Below are positions 60,257-64,000 of a stretch of DNA of 64,000 bases, piece after piece. Positions within the stretch are counted from its first letter, which is position 1. Each line of letters starts with the position of its first letter. This DNA is from SAR324 cluster bacterium (lineage in GTDB: Bacteria > SAR324 > NAC60-12): the NCBI GenBank assembly GCA_014382365.1, contig JACNJW010000028.1, positions 1-64,000 on the forward strand. The letters are read 5' to 3'. The notes under the pieces were generated by a model that was not told the DNA's origin, did no database searches, and was given only the letters and a program-made list of their open reading frames with translations. The position numbers and the translations under genes were made by a program.

Positions 60257-62041
60257 TCACGATTCCATTTTCATAACAGGTTTAATACAGTCAGTTGGAC
60301 AAACTTGTGCACACAAGGAGCAACCAATACAACTGCTTGCTGTAATTTTAATTTTGTGGTGGCCTTCAAACATTTCAGCACTCCATGAAAGTGCCGGACA
60401 ACCCAAATTCATACAAGCCTGGCAGCCTGTACAAGACTCTGCAATCACTTCTAAAGGTTCACCTCTGAGTCTTACAGGATCCAAAACACAAGGCCGGTCA
60501 GAAATCACAACGGCAACACCTTTGAAGGCAATTGCTTCTCGAACTGTACGCAACAATGCACCCAAGTCATAAGAATCAACAGTCTTGACCCATTTAACTC
60601 CAGTTGCCCGTACAATGCTTTCATAATCTACTTTGTGGGTTTTTTCGCCACGCAGTGTTATGCCTGTACCTGGATGATGTTGTCCTCCGGTCATAGCTGT
60701 GATTTTATTATCCAACAGTAAAACTGTGATATCTGCATTGTTATAAACTGCATCAATCAAGGGTGGAATTCCGGAATGTAAAAATGTTGAATCGCCTATG
60801 GTTGCAATTATCGGTTTTGTTTCAGTTCCTGCTTTATCCATTCCAACAGCATTTGCAATGCTGGAGCCCATTGCCACAGTGGTATCAATGGCACTAAGTG
60901 GTTCGACTGCCGCCAGAGTATAACAACCGATGTCACCGGCTACTCTTGCGTCCACTGCATTCGCAACCATGAAACTGCTCATATGAGAACAGCCGGCACA
61001 TAAAACTGGTGGCCGGACAACAGGATTTATTTTTAGAGAGACTTTCTTTTTTTTATTTTTTAGTATGCCAGCATCTTCAAAACCGCTACGAACTGTTTCC
61101 GGAGAAAATTCTCCCAGTCTGGAAAAATACTTTTTTCCATCCACTGCCAAGCCCATTGCCCTCATTTCGTTTTCAACGATAGGCTCCAGTTCTTCAACCA
61201 CAAAGACCTGTTTTACTGATTCACAAAATTCACGAATTCGCTTTTCCGGCAGCGGATAAGACGCACCCAGTTTTAAAACAGAAGCTTCCGGAAGAACTTC
61301 TTTAACGTAAGTATAGGGAGGGCCCAGTGTGATTACGCCATAATCAGTGCTTCCTTTATCCCAACGAATGATTTCAGAGGAATCAAAATATGCTTTAAGT
61401 TTCGTTTCTCTTTCCAGCAGTTTGGGATGACGAAGCCGTGAATGTCCTGGAATCATCACATTTTTCTTAGGATCTTCCAAAAACCCCAGCGGTTTAGCTT
61501 CAGTACGTTTGCCAGGCTGAACCAAACTTCGTGTGTGTGAGAGACGGGTTGTGCTTCTTAAAATTACAGGAGTATCAAATTCTTCACTCAATTCATAACC
61601 GAGTTTCACAAAATCCAAAGCTTCCTGTGCATCGCTTGGCTCAAGAGTTGGCACCATGGCCAGACGGCTGTACATACGGGTATCCTGCTCATTTTGTGAA
61701 CTGTGAATACCCGGATCGTCACAAACAACAATCACCATGCCACCATTTATCCCAATGTAGGTTTGCGACATCAAAGTATCTGACGCTACATTCAGGCCCA
61801 CATGCTTCATTACCACAAAGGAACGAACTCCGGCAAAAGAAGCTCCACTGGCCACATCAAAAGCCACTTTTTCATTGGTTGCCCATTGTGCTTTAATGTC
61901 TGATTCCGGATAATTGGCAACATTTTCTAAAATTTCAGTACTTGGAGTACCAGGATAAGCCGAGGCCACCTGCACACCGGCTTCCCATGCACCCTGTGCT
62001 ATGGCCTCATTCCCCATCATTGGCCGAATTTTTATGTTCAT
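60257..62041 (-). CDS. iorA: Indolepyruvate ferredoxin oxidoreductase alpha subunit IorA, set 2
   Basis: A 594-residue paralogue of the set 1 IorA. ASAYPGTPSTEILENVA, TIGDSTFLHSGIPPLIDAVY (TPP motif), ITAMTGGQHHPGTG and two C-terminal ferredoxin motifs (CTGCQACMNLGCP and CIGCSLCAQVCPTDC). Both clusters look intact, unlike set 1. It starts 109 bases after paaK on the same strand. With PaaK the pair would make and recycle aryl-acetyl-CoA. Confidence 0.92.
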   Translation of the reverse strand: MNIKIRPMMGNEAIAQGAWEAGVQVASAYPGTPSTEILENVANYPESDIKAQWATNEKVAFDVASGASFAGVRSFVVMKHVGLNVASDTLMSQTYIGINGGMVIVVCDDPGIHSSQNEQDTRMYSRLAMVPTLEPSDAQEALDFVKLGYELSEEFDTPVILRSTTRLSHTRSLVQPGKRTEAKPLGFLEDPKKNVMIPGHSRLRHPKLLERETKLKAYFDSSEIIRWDKGSTDYGVITLGPPYTYVKEVLPEASVLKLGASYPLPEKRIREFCESVKQVFVVEELEPIVENEMRAMGLAVDGKKYFSRLGEFSPETVRSGFEDAGILKNKKKKVSLKINPVVRPPVLCAGCSHMSSFMVANAVDARVAGDIGCYTLAAVEPLSAIDTTVAMGSSIANAVGMDKAGTETKPIIATIGDSTFLHSGIPPLIDAVYNNADITVLLLDNKITAMTGGQHHPGTGITLRGEKTHKVDYESIVRATGVKWVKTVDSYDLGALLRTVREAIAFKGVAVVISDRPCVLDPVRLRGEPLEVIAESCTGCQACMNLGCPALSWSAEMFEGHHKIKITASSCIGCSLCAQVCPTDCIKPVMKMES

Positions 62042-62150
62042 CAGTCCTGTTATTTAATTGTTAGCAAAATTAGATTTCTGCATGAGAGTTTTTTTCAATA
62101 ATATTTAAAATCGTACAGAGGAGTTATAACCCAAAAGATTTTCCTGCTTA

Positions 62151-63449
62151 TTACTGAGTACGTTTATCAACAATTCTTTTGGCTTTGCCCATTGAACGTT
62201 CTACTCCACCTGCAGCTAATAAATTAATTCTTGTCGTTACACCAATTCTGTTTTTGATTTGTTGACGCAAATTATCTGCAATTTCATTTTGAGTTTTTTC
62301 CGGCACATCAACAGCTCTTGTTTCAACGAGAACTGTCATCTCATCGAGCCGGTCTTCACGAGTGAGTTCCAGTTGAAAATTAGGGGAGAGACGATCATCG
62401 GTCAGAATAATTTCTTCAACTTGTGTAGGAAAAACATTAACACCACGAATAATCATCATATCGTCAGAGCGTCCTGTAATTTTTTCCATTTTCCGCATTG
62501 TGCGGTTTCCACCAGCCAACAGACGAGTTAAGTCTCGGGTACGGTAGCGAATAATTGGAAAGGCTTCCTTAGTCAAAGAAGTAAAGACAAGTTCACCCTG
62601 TTCACCATCCGGCAGTACTTCACCTGTTTCAGGGTTAATTATTTCCGGATAAAAATGATCTTCCCAGACATAAAGTCCGTCTTTCTCACGGAAACATTCT
62701 CCTGAAACACCTGGACCAATGATTTCGGAAAGTCCATAAAGGTCTACTGCATCCAAATTAAATTTTTCTTCAATCTCCTTACGCATTGAGTTCGTCCAGG
62801 GTTCCGCTCCGAACATACCTATCCGCAATGAACATTTTCTACTGTCAAGTCCCTGTTCTTCAAATTCATCTGCAACTGCCAGCAGATATGACGGTGTAAC
62901 CATCATGATGTCCGGCTTAAAATCCTGAATCAACAGTACCTGCCTTTCGGTCATTCCGCCTGAAACAGGAATCACTGTACAGCCAAGTTTTTCTGCACCA
63001 TAATGTGCTCCCAGCCCTCCAGTGAAAAGTCCATAACCGTACGCTACATGTACAATATCTCCCGGACGACCCCCCGCAGCCCAAATAGAACGTGCCATCA
63101 CTTCGGCCCACATCTCAACATCATTTATGGTGTAACCAACAACTGTCGGTTGACCGGTGGTTCCACTTGAGGCATGAATTCGAGCCAATTTTTCCCTTGG
63201 TACTGCAAACATACCGAATGGATAATTTGCACGCAAATCGTTTTTGACCGTGAAAGGGAATTTGGCAAGATCAGACAAATTTATTAAATCATCAGGATGC
63301 ACACCATTTTCTTCAAAAGCCTTACGGTAATGCGGTACATTGTCATATGCATTTTTCAGTGAGCCCCGCATGCGCTCCAATTGCAGTGCACTCAATTCAT
63401 CCCTACTTGCGGTTTCAACCGGATGCAGGTTTATTGATTTGTGATTCAT
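62151..63449 (-). CDS. paaK: Phenylacetate-CoA ligase
   Basis: A 432-residue PaaK-type ANL ligase. ASSGTTGQPTVVGYT (P-loop, about 93-107), DLYGLSEIIGPGVSGEC (core), RTRDLTRLLAGG (AMP ribose region) and GRSDDMMIIRGVNVFPTQVEE (hinge). It activates phenylacetate, or a related aryl acetate, with ATP and CoA. The neighbouring IorAB sets make the same CoA thioester from aryl-pyruvate, so PaaK would also salvage free acid. Many archaea and anaerobes place IorAB next to such ligases. Confidence 0.93.
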   Translation of the reverse strand: MNHKSINLHPVETASRDELSALQLERMRGSLKNAYDNVPHYRKAFEENGVHPDDLINLSDLAKFPFTVKNDLRANYPFGMFAVPREKLARIHASSGTTGQPTVVGYTINDVEMWAEVMARSIWAAGGRPGDIVHVAYGYGLFTGGLGAHYGAEKLGCTVIPVSGGMTERQVLLIQDFKPDIMMVTPSYLLAVADEFEEQGLDSRKCSLRIGMFGAEPWTNSMRKEIEEKFNLDAVDLYGLSEIIGPGVSGECFREKDGLYVWEDHFYPEIINPETGEVLPDGEQGELVFTSLTKEAFPIIRYRTRDLTRLLAGGNRTMRKMEKITGRSDDMMIIRGVNVFPTQVEEIILTDDRLSPNFQLELTREDRLDEMTVLVETRAVDVPEKTQNEIADNLRQQIKNRIGVTTRINLLAAGGVERSMGKAKRIVDKRTQ

Positions 63450-63622
63450 TGTTTTCTCCTCTTTAAAATTTCTGCTGGTATTTTCATAGATATTTCTGGA
63501 GAATTTAAATTATAGATTCTGCATATTCAAAAATTCTGTTCTCCAAAATGATAACAGGTTCCCGTTGATATTGTCTTGCGAATTAAGGGGAAATTACTAC
63601 TATTAATGCTAGTTTATTGCGT

Positions 63623-63644
63623 AATACTTATAACATTAAGTATT
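63623..63644. promoter_or_regulatory. AT-rich 8-bp inverted repeat between dctM and paaK
   Basis: AATACTTA (63623-63630) and TAAGTATT (63637-63644) are exact inverse complements with a 6-base spacer, in the 232-base gap between the TRAP permease and paaK, both on the minus strand. It could be an operator for paaK or a weak terminator of dctM. No other signal is evident in the gap. Confidence 0.3.
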
Positions 63645-63681
63645 TTGTGCCGTAATAGCTAAATTAATAGATTTTTCATTG

Positions 63682-64000
63682 CTATGGCATGTATGATGGA
63701 AGAACTAGTACAAACCATGGAACAAAAACCAGCAAAGCCAGTCGAATCACATCAGCAATCAAAAATGGAATTATTCCCTTGAAGATAGTTTTCAGAGGAA
63801 CTTCCGGCAACACAGAGCGAATTACAAATACATTAAGACCAATTGGAGGTGTGATCAAACTGATTTCTGTTACAACAACAACAATTACTCCAAACCAAAT
63901 TAAATCAAACCCCAGCCCTTCAACGATGGGATAGAAAATTGGCACTGTAAGTAAAATCATTGACAGGCTTTCAAGTACTGCTCCAAGAACAAGATAGACT
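63682..64000 (-). CDS. dctM: TRAP transporter large permease, C-terminal part (cut by window edge)
   Basis: The C-terminus of a DctM-type permease. The frame runs off the window end: residues before the visible Met read VYLVLGAVLESLS, continuing as MILLTVPIFYPIVEGLG, the family's LGxxLExxSM...TVPI segment. TEISLITPPIGLNVFVIRSV is the next signature. TRAP transporters import organic acids with a periplasmic binding protein and an ion gradient. Here it could import an aryl or other carboxylate for paaK. Confidence 0.9.
   Translation of the reverse strand, partial: VYLVLGAVLESLSMILLTVPIFYPIVEGLGFDLIWFGVIVVVVTEISLITPPIGLNVFVIRSVLPEVPLKTIFKGIIPFLIADVIRLALLVFVPWFVLVLPSYMP

Noticed and set aside
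1-64000. CRISPR array, tRNA or rRNA genes
   Set aside because: No regularly spaced direct repeats and no cloverleaf or rRNA-like sequence noticed on either strand.

Overview
The window reads as the chromosome of a Gram-negative, anaerobic or facultatively anaerobic bacterium. The signs are a lipobox lipoprotein, a Tat-exported ApbE, a TRAP transporter, a complete Rnf complex, pyruvate:ferredoxin oxidoreductase and several other 2-oxoacid:ferredoxin oxidoreductases. I cannot assign a taxon from sequence alone.

Region 1 (about 1-9.4 kb) is an integron-type gene cassette array with no integrase in view (a CALIN-like array). Small plus-strand cargo genes are separated by attC-like sites of 58-90 bp: a metal-binding-type lipoprotein, a CNNM/CBS protein, a HigBA pair, an Mrr endonuclease with a RhuM gene carrying an in-frame amber codon, a PhzF-family enzyme, a frameshifted RelE-like toxin with an intact antitoxin, a GNAT acetyltransferase and a RidA protein. 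A 146-bp MITE with perfect 23-bp inverted ends and an 8-bp target duplication sits in it.

Region 2 (9.5-25.5 kb) holds a DUF898/M48 peptidase pair, apbE, and one long minus-strand operon: rnfB, a methyltransferase, a giant PFOR with a fused C-terminal ferredoxin, a D-amino-acid-dehydrogenase-like flavoprotein, rnfCDGEA and a tiny Cys-rich membrane protein. This couples 2-oxoacid oxidation, through ferredoxin, to an ion-pumping Rnf complex.

Region 3 (25.7-39.8 kb) looks like aromatic (or related) amino-acid catabolism. It has a feruloyl-CoA-synthetase-like ligase, an Lrp/AsnC regulator, two MIO-type ammonia lyases/aminomutases flanking a class III aminotransferase of the beta-phenylalanine aminotransferase type, then an acyl-CoA ligase, an SDR and a CaiB/BaiF CoA-transferase.

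Region 4 (39.8-48.7 kb) is a tight operon with a divergent TetR gene: B12-dependent acyl-CoA mutase (two subunits), acyl-CoA dehydrogenase, HyuB, HyuA and a split MaoC hydratase. The substrate is unknown.

Region 5 (48.7-53.9 kb) is a three-subunit molybdenum hydroxylase operon interrupted by two extra genes. One of these, an ArsM-like methyltransferase, appears to start 84 bp further upstream than its open frame. It reads through an in-frame UGA next to a Cys codon and is followed by a SECIS-like hairpin, making it a candidate selenoprotein.

Region 6 (54-64 kb) carries two IorAB sets, a three-subunit 2-oxoacid:ferredoxin oxidoreductase, a phenylacetate-CoA ligase and the C-terminus of a TRAP permease. 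These would turn aryl-pyruvates into aryl-acetyl-CoA and reduced ferredoxin, feeding Rnf.
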